From Adiantum capillus-veneris (lineage: Eukaryota; Streptophyta; Polypodiopsida; Polypodiales; Pteridaceae): 64,000 nucleotides of DNA. The position numbers and the translations under genes are program-made. Under the pieces are notes generated by a model. It was given only the letters and a program-made list of their open reading frames with translations, did no database searches and was not told the origin of the DNA. Below are positions 45,180 through 56,439 of this stretch, one piece after another. Numbering within the stretch: the stretch's first letter is position 1; each line of letters begins with the position of its first letter. The stretch lies in the NCBI GenBank assembly GCA_014529385.2, contig CM043969.1:30150946-30214945 (forward strand), in the 5' to 3' direction.

Positions 45180-47055
45180 TTTGCTAGCATAGAGGACACC
45201 CTATGGCCCTAGGACCATAGGATGCCATCATATCCCATGTACAATTTCTCTTTTACCATAGAGGACATCTTATGGATATAGGGTCATAAGACGCCAACAT
45301 AGTGCATAAATGGCTTCTTATAAGTATACACGTAAACACAGTGCATAGAGGGAATTTTACTAGCATAAAGACCGCCCTATGGCCTTGGGACCTAGGGTGC
45401 CAACATAGAGCATAGAGGGCTTTTTATAGCACCTTGTTGCCCTTGGGACGCCATAGTGCCATAAAGTGGTTTTTGTATATATAGTAGAGAATTCTCACAC
45501 ACATGATACCTTGGTCACTATCTAGCCCTTGGACCATATGATAGTAGCATAGAGGACACCCTATAGCACTAGGGTTTCCTTCTATCCCTAGGGCCATACA
45601 CTGCCAACATATAGTATACATGGTTTCTTCATAGAGAAAACATTTTAGTCCTACACTATAGAGTGGAAACCTAGACCATATAATGTATCCTACTAGCATA
45701 GAAGGCAACCTATGACCCTGAGGCCAAAGAGTACCAATTTAGGGAATAAAGGGTCTCTTCCTAAGTTGAAGGGCACCTTGTGGCCCTAGGGAGCACCCTA
45801 TGTCCCCAGGGCCATAGGGTGTCAACATAGTCAAATGGGGTGTAAACTTAGAGCATAGAGGGTTTCTTACTATCATGGAGGACACCCTGTGTCCTTGGTG
45901 CCATAGGGTGTAAACATATAGCATGGAGGCTTTCTTGCTAGCATAGAGAGCACCCTATGGCCTTGGGGCCATATGATTCCAACAAATAGCATAAACGGTT
46001 TTTTGATAGCATAGAGGATAGCTTATTTACCTGGGGCCATATGATACAAAAATAAAAGAGTCTTAAGAAGGGAACCTAGGCCACTAAATCACCATGGGGC
46101 CATAAGGTGGTCTTTGTGGGGAATGCTCCTAAAGGGTTCCTTGGCTATCCTATGGCCTTTGGGCCATAGGCTACCAACATAGAGTTTAGATGGTTTCTTA
46201 CTAACATAGAGCTCACCTTGTGGCCTACGGTTTTTAGATTCTAATATAGAGTTTCAATGGTTTTAAACTAGGCGTAAGGGGCACCCTATGGCCTTGGGGC
46301 CATAGAGTGTCAATGTAGAGCGCAGAGGTTTCCTTTCTAGCATAGAGGGCACCATGTGGCCTAGGAGCCATTTGATGCACCCTATGGCCCGAGGGTTGTA
46401 GGTTGCCAATGTAGACAAGGTTTCTCAGTAGCATTATAAAGGGTACCTTGTGGCCCTCAAATCTCCATAGGGTGCCAACATAGAGCGTAGAGGGTTTTTC
46501 TTACTAGAATAGAGGACATCCTATGGCCTTGGGGCCATAGGGTTTCAATATTGAGCATAGAGTATTTCTTACTATCACAGAGGATACCTTGTGGCCCTGG
46601 GTCCATAGGGTGCAAACATAGAGAATAGAGGATTTCTTACTATCATACAGGGTACCTTGTGGCCCTAGGTCCATAGGGTGAAAACATAGAGCATAGAGGA
46701 TTTGTTACTAGCACAGAGGGCACCCTTTGGCCCAAAGGCCATAGAGTGACAACATGTAGCATAAAGGGTTTCTTACTAGCATAAGAGGAAACCCTTGTGG
46801 CCCTCGGGTCATAGGGTGCCAACATAAAGCATATATGGTTTCTTACTAGTGCTCATAGAGGGCATCTTGTGGCCCTATGACAACCCATGGCCTTAGGGCC
46901 ATAGGGTGACACATAAATAAAGTACCATATGGCTTTGAAGCCATATATCTATTTATATGTTGAGACCTCCCAACAATCCTAACCCTATGGCCTTGAGGCC
47001 ATAAACAGACATATTTTGGATTATCGTAAAGTCATATAGATATCTACAAAGAGAA
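45180..47055. repeat. Palindromic satellite block 4
   Basis: Long run of diverged units: GCATAGAGGGCACCCTATGG, GGCCATAGGGTGCCAACATA and TTTCTTACTAGCATAGAGG recur at roughly 90-110-bp spacing. It lies between the ParB-like and phosphatase-like genes and may fill an intron or the intergenic gap. Confidence 0.9.
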
Positions 47056-47217
47056 TTGTATGGCCTGAAGGCCATAAGAAACTTAGTCAAGGAAATCATC
47101 CAATGCAAGAAGATCATGGCAATAGAAAATGAGACTTCTGCTGTAGAGCTTAAAGGCATAAATGTTTCTCCAAGTATACTTCTAGGCGCCACCATCATGG
47201 ACAAAGAACTAATGTAG
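47056..47217 (+). CDS. Short coding-like exon at the edge of satellite block 4
   Basis: Open frame LYGLKAIRNLVKEIIQCKKI, then MAIENETSAVELKGINVS and ATIMDKELM, ending TAG 47215-47217. ATG at 47116. Its first codons read through a satellite palindrome. The composition resembles the N-terminal part of the next gene, so it may be an upstream exon. Weakly supported. Confidence 0.3.
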   Translation: MYGLKAIRNLVKEIIQCKKIMAIENETSAVELKGINVSPSILLGATIMDKELM

Positions 47218-47395
47218 CTAGATAAAGATTAGGAATCTCTAGACAATAAGGAGCATAAAAATAAATTCATTGTAGATGTGCTATTAGTTAGTAAATTTGC
47301 TATTTGCGATTAGTTTTTTCTAAGAGTGTGAAAAAAAGAGTTATCAAAATGTAGATACTTTGGAATCTAAAATTAGGTGTTCTCTAAACTTGCAG

Positions 47396-48782
47396 TCCTT
47401 CAACAAGATATTGCGGCTGACAAAGTTTTACTCGAGATTGTTGGTATAGAGGATGCTAATTCCATTGACCCTACTGAGAAAGATTCTATCAATCTCCATG
47501 TCAACCAAAGAGTTTCTGACGAAGATGAGAAGAATCTACAAGTCTTTGAAGGTCAACTGCTACAACGACTAGAGATAAATTTAAAGAGTAATCCAATGGA
47601 AGAAAACAGTGAAAGTTCCAGAACATGTGCAAGGGAAGAAGAAGAATCTAATGGAAATATTCTAGTAGCCCAAGAGTTGGGAATTGGATTGCATGACACC
47701 ACAATGGAAGTAGAAGGCAATGGAAGTTCCAGAACATGTGCAACGCTAGAAGGATAATCCAACACAAATATTGTAGCACCCCAGGATTTGGAAATCGAAG
47801 TGCATGGTGAGTCAGACCTTCCATCCACCAACAAACCAATTCTGACTATAATAGTGAGCTTGTGTGGATTGTTCCTGAGGAGATGCTGGAAAAAGTCCAA
47901 GAAAATTAAGAGCTTAAAGTTTGGACATGAGCATATTGTTCTTCGTCCAGGATGCATTGAGTTTTTAAAGGCTCTATTTAGCAATTTCAATGTAGGGATA
48001 TGGTCAGCTGCTGCTAATGACATGCATGTTGTGGACATCATCAAGATTTTAGAAAAGGAAGCTAAAGAAAAATTTCCATTCTTTATGATCTGGGGGCAAA
48101 GCCAATGTCAACCATGCGTAGAATCAAGGATCACTCGCTTAGATAATATAGGAGTAGAAGAACTTTTCAAACCGTTGGCTATTGCATCATCAAAATTTGG
48201 GCTTGATGCAAGAAGATTGCTTCTTGTAGATGATGAACCATTAAAGGGATGTGTGAATCCTGCATTGAATTGTATTTTTCCACCATCATTTAATGTTGAT
48301 GATGAGGAGGATAATATCCTCCTTGGGGAGCTGCTACCATATATCAAAGCTCTCAATCCTGTTAATGACATTCGCACAGTTACAGGGTCTCATTTATATG
48401 GACAAGCACCCATTGCTCAAGGTCATGAGATTTATAACCGTATACACAAGGTTGTTGCAGAGTGGGAAGAGAGAAATCTAATTTTTCTAGGAAAAACCTA
48501 CTCCACGGGAAGACTACCAGAAGTTTCTCGTCCTCTTCACGAGATGAGAAAGTTACAACATCTAGCACTAGTGGAATGTCCACTCGAAGTCAAGACAAGA
48601 AACTTTCAGCACGTGATCGAGAAAAGGTAAGGGTCTTAAAGAATATCAAATCATTATCAGCCTTGAAAGGTACAGAAGCAATCATGCTTGCCCGAAAATT
48701 GGGATACAAGGAGCCTGTGATCAAAGTACATGAAGCCAGGAATTATATAAAGCATCTAAAAATTCAGTATGATCTCAAATAG
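47396..48782 (+). pseudogene. FCP1/NIF-type HAD phosphatase-like protein 1, catalytic motif lost
   Basis: The exon begins after ACTTGCAG (47395). An acidic N-terminal part contains two copies of a repeat (SSRTCA, then ELGIGLHDTTMEVEGNG). A TAA at 47755 interrupts it. The HAD region follows: ILTIIVSLCGLFL (about 47,840-47,880), HIVLRPGCIEFLKALF (about 47,935), VGIWSAAAND (about 47,995) and LLLVDDEP (about 48,219-48,240). In the FCP1/NIF family motif I is DxDGTL-like. Here the first Asp is Ser and the third position is Cys (SLCG), so catalysis is unlikely even without the stop. Near 48,500 the frame shifts into a Ser/Arg-rich tail ending HLKIQYDLK (TAG 48782). It could be a scaffold relic. It is carried by the giant transposon. 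Confidence 0.7.
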
Positions 48783-49253
48783 CCCTATATCAAGAAAAGA
48801 TGGAGCAATGTTTTGTAACATTTTGTCATTTACAAAGATCTTGATGTACTCAGAGACTTTGTTAGAGTGCTTAGGGTTTCAAGATATATGAAGATATAAA
48901 TGATTAATATTTTTTTAAATTGTCTTTCAATACTATAAGTAACTTCTGAGTTTCATGTGCCAAATGTTCTTTTTTTTAAAAGATTTTATAGTTGTTTTCT
49001 TTGAAATTTCAGTTCACTGTGCCATCAAGGACAATCTACATGCTCATAAGGTCAAATCTCACCCTATATGTCCTTGGGGGAATTTCACTTTATGGTCTCA
49101 ACACCCTATGAATCTAAGGCCATAGGGTCATAGTTTGGCATGCGTTCTTGCATAGGACTTACTAAGTGTAACCACAAATTAGCACCCTATGTCCCTAAGG
49201 TCTTCAACACACTTAAGATCTCTATATTAACTTTTTTTTTAAAATCATTTCAG

Positions 49254-50032
49254 GGCTTCTAAGAAAAAATGTTTTGCTATTAGATTATCACAAAATAGAG
49301 GACCTCCCTTTCATATTACATCAAATATCACATTCAAACCAAGAGAAATGGTTTCATTATCTACCAACATCTTTCAAACAGGACAAAAGAACGCTTATCT
49401 TGGATTTAGAGGGTGTGCTTCTTGCAACATTTGAGCTTCAATCAAGGCCAACTTGGACCAAGTACATGTGCATTGTAGAAAATAACAATGAGGTGTATGC
49501 GGTGTGTCCAGATGCAGAGTATTTCTTAAGATTTTTCTTTGAGTTCTTTGAGGTTTGGATTTGGAGCTGCCATCGTTTACAAAAAGCTCAACACATAATC
49601 AAGACCTGTTTTCCTACACAAAGTCACAAATTCAAGATGATTATGGATAACCGGTGCTGCCAAAATTCAAATTTCATGATCGGTTACAAAAGAGCGTATC
49701 ACAAAAATCTTTCGACCATATGGAAGCTATTTGATTATTTAGATGGGGGCAACACTATAATATTTGTTGATAGTCCATATCGAGTGATGTAGAATATGCA
49801 AGGAACTTATATGATTTTTCCAAAGTTTTGGAACAAACCTACTCAATTGCTTCAAATTTTTTTAAAAGATGAAATTGTTCCATGGTTATGTGGATGGTTG
49901 TATGCTAAAGACAAGAGAGACTATACCATAAGAAATTTTGTAATGTTCCATCCTGATCCTGAGACTCACTATGCAATGCAATGTTATATGTTTCAAAGGA
50001 CTCAAAATCTCAAAAGAAGGAGGCCATTTTAA
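49254..50032 (+). pseudogene. FCP1/NIF-type HAD phosphatase-like protein 2
   Basis: The frame opens after a 3' splice site (CATTTCAG, 49253), so the true start is in an unseen upstream exon; 49274 is TTG. The family reads KRTLILDLEGVLLATF (motif I, DLEG in place of DxDG; first Asp present), FLRFFFEFFEVWIWSCH (motif II region), a Lys in HKNLSTIWKLFDYL, and IIFVDSPYR (motif III, one Asp). A TAG at 49790 precedes MQGTYMIFPKFWNKPTQLL, in the same frame, continuing to TAA 50032. Substrates of this family are phosphoserines in the Pol II tail or similar partners. Paired with copy 1, it suggests duplication inside the element. Confidence 0.65.
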
Positions 50033-50326
50033 GTGTACTAGTTAAGTATTCTAAATAGCATCTACTAAGTATTTGGCAATGTGTACTTTTCAAAATTTAA
50101 ACTTGATGGAATGTTGTGGGATATCTTGAAACATCTTAAATCTGTTTTTTTAATGAAGTGCATCCTATTGTCAGGAGACTTCTCTCATTCGACTTCTTTG
50201 GTTTCATTGTTTGATGCTTCTATGGTATTGTTAACTTTTTCTTCTTATTAATTGTCTTTATTAAGTGATCCAAACAATCAAAATTTCTTGACATTTGGTA
50301 GTGTTACAAAACGGTGTTTTTTGAAC
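50033..50326. other. 3' flank of phosphatase-like gene 2
   Basis: AT-rich untranslated-looking sequence. Contains GGTGTTTTTTGAACACC (about 50,313-50,329), another TIR-like inverted word. Ends at the copia-2 target duplication. Confidence 0.5.
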
Positions 50327-50331
50327 ACCCT
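50327..50331. repeat. Copia-2 target duplication ACCCT (partner at 55869-55873)
   Basis: ACCCT directly before the 5' LTR and directly after the 3' LTR. Confidence 0.95.
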
Positions 50332-51100
50332 TGTTAAGTATGGAGCCTGATTTACCCTTGTATTTTTTTGTGGTTAAAGCGCACATTTGTAAGGACCCCA
50401 TTATGAGGAGAAGCCATCGTGCGTGAAGGTAAATCACTCACTGGAAACCAAAATTTTCACAATAAAAAACCAGGGGCAACTTTAGGGGCCTCCCGTCCCC
50501 GAGACTTTTATTTCCCTCGCTGGAATCCTGTTCGCCGGAATATTATGGCCGGACGGCAGCCGGAAAGTGGTCAGAAAACAATCGGCGGTTGGCCGGTGGC
50601 CGGTAGTCAATGGCCGGTGGCCGGTGGTCGGTAGTCAATGGCCGGTGGCCGGTGGCTGAATTCAAAAGCGGACTTGTCTTCTCAAGCGCGGCCACACATG
50701 GGCGGATTGGAGGGTCCGATTTGGACTTATCTACACAAGGGCGGCTACACATGGCTGCCTCTCATGAGAGAGGGCAGCCCTTTTGGCCTAGAAAAGGAGG
50801 CCATTTCTACACACATTTCATAGTGTGAAGTTGATGCAACAAGGTGAGTGTAAGGTGGTTATAGTGAAGCAAGGCGGGAGCTCCTTTAAGGGTATAATCC
50901 CTTTGTAAACTACTTCTTGTTTTGAAGTACTAAAGCCATTGAGTGGCTACTTTCCCATGGACGTAGCCCACATTGGGTGAACCACGTATATCGTGTGTAC
51001 TCTCTCTCTCTCTACTCTATAATCTCGTGTATGTAAATCCGTCTCTCTCCATTAAGTAATCTACTCAATTATCTATTTAGTTACGTCTTATTTCCTAACA
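50332..51100 (+). repeat. Copia-2 5' LTR (769 bp)
   Basis: Carries the GGCCGGTGG repeat and a CT patch near its end. It differs from its partner at scattered positions. Confidence 0.95.
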
Positions 51101-51174
51101 ACTGGTATCAGAGCAAGGTTTGCTAGTAGCTAAATTATCTCAAGGAAAGGATTCCTTGAATTGAGTGGGAGTTA

Positions 51175-54100
51175 TGGCGGAGGAAGGGAAGCTCAAGATT
51201 GAGAAGTTCAACGGCAAAAACTACCAACATTGAAAGATGCAGATTGAAGACTATCTCTACCAGAAGGACATCTATTTGCCACTAGGCGGTCTTGCGAAGA
51301 AGCCCGCAACAATGGCAGATGAAGCATGGATTGTCCTTGATCGAAAGTCACTAGGAACAATCCGGTTAAGCTTGGCATCAACGGTGGCCTTCAATGTTTC
51401 GGAGATGAAGACCACGGAGGACTTGATGAAGTCACTTGACGACTTCTACGAGAAACCATTGGCATCCAATAAGGTATTTCTTATGAAGCGCTTGTTCAAT
51501 CTAAAGATGGCAGAGAATGGTTCAGTTGCAAAACACCTAAATGACTTTAACACAAACATAAGTCAACTTCGATTGGTGAAAATCAATTTTGATGATGAAG
51601 TGCGAGCTCTCCTTATACTATCATCTCTACCGGATAGTTGGGACCGCCTTGTGATGGCTGTAAGTAATTCTATTTCTGGCACAAATACTCTTAAGTTTGA
51701 TGATGTTGTGGGTGTTCTCCTAAGCGAGGAAATATGAAGAAGAAGCACAGGAGAATCATCAAGTGCTGCACTTTCAGTGGAAACAAGAGGAAGGCCTAAG
51801 GAGAGGTTCACAAACCAAATGGGTCGTGATCGCTTAACGCGGAGCAAGTCACGCACAAAGTCAGTTCTTGAATGTTGGAACTGTGGCGAGAAGGGCCACG
51901 TCAAGAAGGATTTCTGGTCCAAGAAGAAGAAGGCGACAGAGTCTCAAGACAACAAGCCAACATCAGAGGCCAATGTGGCAGGTAAAGTAGAGCAAGATTC
52001 TCTAATTCTCTCATTAGACAATGTGTCTAATTCCTGGATAGTAGATTCCGGGGCTTCATTCCATGCGACACCACACAAGCAACATTTCCAAGACTACACC
52101 AAAGGTAATTCTGCGTATGTATACTTGGGAGATGATGAAGCTTGTGAGATTGTCGGCAAAGGTACAGTTTCTGTTAAAATTGCTAGTTCGGAAATGAATG
52201 GAAGCTTAAAGATGTTAGGCATGTTCCTTCTCTTCGCAAAAATTTAATCTCTACAGGACAATTGGACGATGAAGGTCACAACATTGCATTCGGAAACAAA
52301 CGGTGGAAGATCTCAAAGGGATCTTTGGTGGTTGCCAAGGGAGAAAAGGTCGGTACACTTTACTTGTGTACTGTTAACACGCAACCTTAAGCTTGTGCAG
52401 CAACTACAGAAGTTGACAGTGCAGTGTGGCACTACCAGCTTGGGCATATGAGTGCCAAAGGAATGCAAATCCTTCAAACAAAGAAGCTTCTACCAGGTTT
52501 GAAATAAGTGGACTTAGAGTTCTGTGAAGATTGTGTTTATGGTAAACAAAAGAGGGTAAAATTTCAAAAATCAAGAAATGAAAGAGAAAATAAAAAACTT
52601 GAGTTGGTTCATTCTGATGTTTGGGGTCCTGCAAGTACACCATCACTTGGTGGCTCATTGTACTATGTAAAATTCATAGACGATGTGACTAGAAAAACAT
52701 GGGTTTTATGTCATGAAGAATAAATCCGATATATTTTCCATATTTCAAAGGTGGAAAGCCTTTGTGGATAATGAAACAGGTACCAAGGTTAAATGCCTCA
52801 GATCCGACAATGGAGGCGAATATTGCAGCCAATCTTTTGAAAGCTTTTGTGCTAGCAATGGAATTCGGAGGCAAAGGACAACCCCAAGGACACCTCAGCA
52901 AAATGGTATTTCAGAAAGGATGAGGAGGACAATCATGGAGCAAGCACGAAGCATGCGGCTACATGCAGGCCTACCGCTTGAGCTTTGGGCGGAAGCTGTA
53001 AGTACGTCTGTGTACTTAATCAACCGGTCACCCTCAATGGCATTGGATGGGAGAGTTCCAGAAGAGGCATGGACAGGTAAACCGGTGAATTATGCATTTC
53101 TCAAAGTGTTTGGGTGTGAGGCTTTCATGCACATAGATAGAAGCCTAAGATCAAAGCTAAATGTAAAGTCCAAAAAGTGTTTCTTCATTGGCTATGGAGA
53201 AGGTGACTTTGGGTATCGCCTATGGAATCCTAAAGGTGGTGAAATCTTAAGGAGTAGGGATGTAATTTTTAACGAGCAAAATATGTACAAAGATTACTTG
53301 GAAAGAAAACAAACAAAAGAAATAGGTGATGAGTACATGGAGCTTGAGGACGGTGAAGACTCAAGGACTGCAAACGGTGACAATGTGCAACAACGTCAAC
53401 CAAATGAGGAGCCTCAATCTATTCCCCGAAGATCTACAAGAGCAAGTAGACCTCCAGAAAGGTTTGTTCCTTCCTTCAACCGTCTCTTGATCTCAGATTC
53501 TGGAGAGCCGGAATCATACGAAGAAGCTATGCAACATGAATCCAAAGAAGAATGGACTCACTACATCGCAACCAAACATGGGAGCTGGTTGAGTTGCCTA
53601 AAGGTAAGCAGGCACTTCAAAACAAATGGGTGTACAAGCTGAAGGAAGAAGAAGGTGGGAAGAATAGGTACAAGTCTAGGCTTGTGGTAAAAGGTTTTTC
53701 TCAAAAGAAAGGTATTGACTTCAATGAAATATTTTCTCCTATTGTAAAAATGAACTCAATTAGGCTTGTCTTGAGCCTTGTGGCTGCTCATGATCTAAAT
53801 CTTGAACAAATGGATGTAAATACGGCATTCCCTCACTGTGACTTAGAGGAGGAAATCTACATGCTTCAACCAAAGGGGTATGAAGTAAAAGGTAAGGAGA
53901 AAATGGTTTGCAGATTAAAGAAGAGCTTGTATGGTTTAAAGCAAGCATCAAGACAATGGTACTTGTAGTTTGATCGATGGATGTTGGATCATGGATTCAC
54001 AAGATGCAACTCGGATCACTGCGTCTACACGAAGAATTTGGGAGATGGGAAATTCATCATCCTAATGTTGTATGTTGATGACATGTTGATTGCAAGTGCT

Positions 54101-55033
54101 AACATGCAGGACATCAAAGACCTAAAAGAGGAGCTGTCTAAATCTTTTTCAATGAAAGATTTAGGTGTTGCAAAGAGGATACTTGGTATGAAAATATCAA
54201 GGGACAGGACGAAGAAGACAATAAAGTTATCTCAAGCAAATTACATCAAGAAGGTACTAGAAAGGTTTGCAATACAAAATGCAAAACCAGTTTCTACACC
54301 TTTGGTTGGTCATTTTAAACTAAAAAAGGATATGTGTCCAAAGACACAAGAGGAGATAGCCTATATGTCTAAAGTTCCATATGCTGCAGCGGTAGGTTCT
54401 CTAATGTATGCTATGGTCTGGACAAGGCCAGACATTGCACATGCAGTGGGAGTTGTGAGTAGGTTCATGGACAACCCAGGTAAAGAGCATTGGCAAGTTG
54501 TGAAGTGGATACCTAGGTATCTAAAAGGGACAACAACAAATGCTTTGTGTTTTGGAGGAACTAATATTTTTCTAGAAGGGTATGCTGATGCAGATATGGC
54601 AAGTGACAAAGATACTCAAAGGAGCACTACTGGCCATGTGTTCACGATTGGAGGCACAGCAGTAAGCTGGGCTTCAAAGCTGTAGAAAGTGGTTTCACTT
54701 TCTACCACGGAAGCAGAGTATGTAGCAATGACGGAGGCAAGCAAAGAAATTATGTGGCTTTACACATTCTTAGAAGAGCTTGGATTCAAACAAGACCATT
54801 GTGTCTTGTACAATGATAGCCAAAGCGCTATCCATCTTACGAAGAACTCAACCTTTCATTCAAGGACAAAGCACATTGAGGTGAGATATCACTTCATACG
54901 CACTCTTTTGGAAGAGGGACAGCTAAAGCTAGGAAAGGTGCATACAAGTGAAAATCTTGCAGACATGTTTACAAAGGTGGTCAACAAAGAGAAGTTGAGC
55001 TTTTGCTCATCTTCAATCGGCATTCAAGAATAA
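51175..55033 (+). pseudogene. Copia-2 Gag-Pol polyprotein, many stops and frameshifts
   Basis: Start ATG 51175 (GTTATGGCGGAGG). TGA at about 51,232 replaces Trp of NYQHW. A TGA at 51735 follows EEI. The zinc knuckle keeps its first Cys but the last is Phe (CWNCGEKGHVKKDF). Protease IVDSGASFHAT is intact. A shift occurs near 52,185, stops near 52,388 and 52,505, a shift near 52,710. The integrase block (PQQNGISERMRRT) and YVDDM (54070-54084) are present. A shift lies near 53,560, TAG at 53966 and TAG at 54683. It is more decayed than copy 1 and each copy keeps residues the other has lost. Confidence 0.95.
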
Positions 55034-55095
55034 GAAGCCAGAATGGAAAGCAATCACATAGGTTTGGTTTGGAGATCAGTCTCCAAGTGGGAGAT

Positions 55096-55868
55096 TGTTA
55101 AGTATGGAGCCTGATTTACCCTTGTAATTTTCTGTGGTTAAAGCGCACATTTGTAAGGCCCCCATTATGAGGAGAAGCCATCGTGCGTGAAGGTAAATCA
55201 CTCATCGGAAACCGAAATTTTCACAGTCAAAAACCAGGGGCAAATTTAGGGGCCTCCCGCCCCCGAGACTTTTTCTTTTCCTCACTGAAATATTCCTTTT
55301 CGCCGGAATATTATGGCCGGACGGCGGCCGAAAAGTGGTCGGAAAACAACCGTTGGTTGGCCAGTGGCCGGTAGTCAATGGCCGCTGGCCGGTGGTCGGA
55401 AGTCAATGGCCGGTGGCCGGTGGCCGAATTCAAAAGCGGACTTGTCTTCTCAAGGGCGGACACACATGGGCGGATTGGAGGGTCCGATTTGGACTTATCT
55501 ACACAAGGGCGGCTACACATGGCTGCCTCTCATGAGAGAGGGCAGTCCTTTTGGCCTAGAAAAGGAGGCCATTTCTGCACACATTTCATAGTGTGAAGTT
55601 GATGCAACAAGGTGAGTGTAAGGTGGTGAGAGTGAAGCAAGGCAGGAGCTCCATTAAGGGCATAATCCCTTTGTAAACTACTTCTTGTTTTGAAGTACTA
55701 AAGCCATTGAGTGGCTGCTTTCCCGTGGACGTAGCCCACATTGGGTGAACCACGTATATCATGTGTACTCTCTCTCTCTCTACTCTATAATCTCGTGTAT
55801 GTAAATCTGTCTCTCTCCATTAAGTAATCTACTCAATTATCTATTTAGCTACGTCTTATTTCCTAACA
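55096..55868 (+). repeat. Copia-2 3' LTR (773 bp)
   Basis: Partner of 50332-51100. Its open frames (MREGKSL type) are LTR artefacts shared by all four LTRs. Confidence 0.95.
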
Positions 55869-55873
55869 ACCCT

Positions 55874-56292
55874 CAATCTTGGAGATATCATACTCTTTCT
55901 AGTTAGTCTTTTATTGTATATGCGATGAAGACCATCAATTTTATGAAACTGTAAAGTTGGTGGTAATCTTTATGTTTATACTTTATACTATTTTGACATA
56001 ATCAATGTATACAATGCGTATTATTCACATCAAATGGTGTTTTTAAACACCTCCTTTTTTTGAAACACCATCTCTAAAACTTTTTGAGTGAAGTTTTAAA
56101 GCATGTACTTGATGTAAAAAATCTTCATTGTAACATTGATTCTTTGGCACAAACTTATATTAGGAGTTTTTATATTGTAGTTTTATGTTAAGAAATAATT
56201 TCAAAGTTAGAATTATGATAGTTTATCTAAGTAAGTGTCTCATCTAACTTTGTATAGTTAAATAAAATACCAAATGGAATTATAGGTGCAAT
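55874..56292. other. AT-rich spacer resembling the right subterminal region
   Basis: Shares a diverged run of words with about 62,990-63,300 (TAATCAAT, TCAA-GGTTTTTT, ACACCTC-TTTTTTGA). Contains GGTGTTTTTAAACACC (about 56,036) and GAAACACCATC, both like the TIR start. No gene. Confidence 0.55.
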
Positions 56293-56297
56293 AGATG
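56293..56297. repeat. Gypsy-2 target duplication AGATG (partner at 62220-62224)
   Basis: AGATG precedes the left LTR and follows the right LTR. The uninterrupted site GGTGCAATAGATGGCATCT also occurs at about 62,788. Confidence 0.93.
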
Positions 56298-56439
56298 TGT
56301 AAGCACCAAGGGACTGCCATGCCTGGTCCATCCGCCCAGCCTCCCTTTAATAGGATCCTAGCCCCTTTCGGACCCCTTCCCACTGGCAGCCGGTCCTTGG
56401 CCGAGTCCGTGACCCCTTGGTTTGGCCCTTGGCCTGACA
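56298..56439 (-). repeat. Gypsy-2 3' LTR (142 bp)
   Basis: Ends TG/CA. It differs from the other LTR at only about three positions by eye (for example GGATCC against GGCTCC), implying a fairly recent insertion. Confidence 0.95.

Larger units (their letters stand above)
50332..55868 (+). mobile_element. Ty1/copia LTR retrotransposon, copy 2
   Basis: A complete element, 5,537 bp, plus strand, of the same family as copy 1. LTRs 50332-51100 and 55096-55868, TGTTAAG to CTAACA. Primer site TGGTATCAGAGC at 51103-51114, purine tract GATCAGTCTCCAAGTGGGAG just before the 3' LTR. It sits in inverted orientation to copy 1, so the two could recombine to invert the 12-17 kb between them. Confidence 0.97.
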
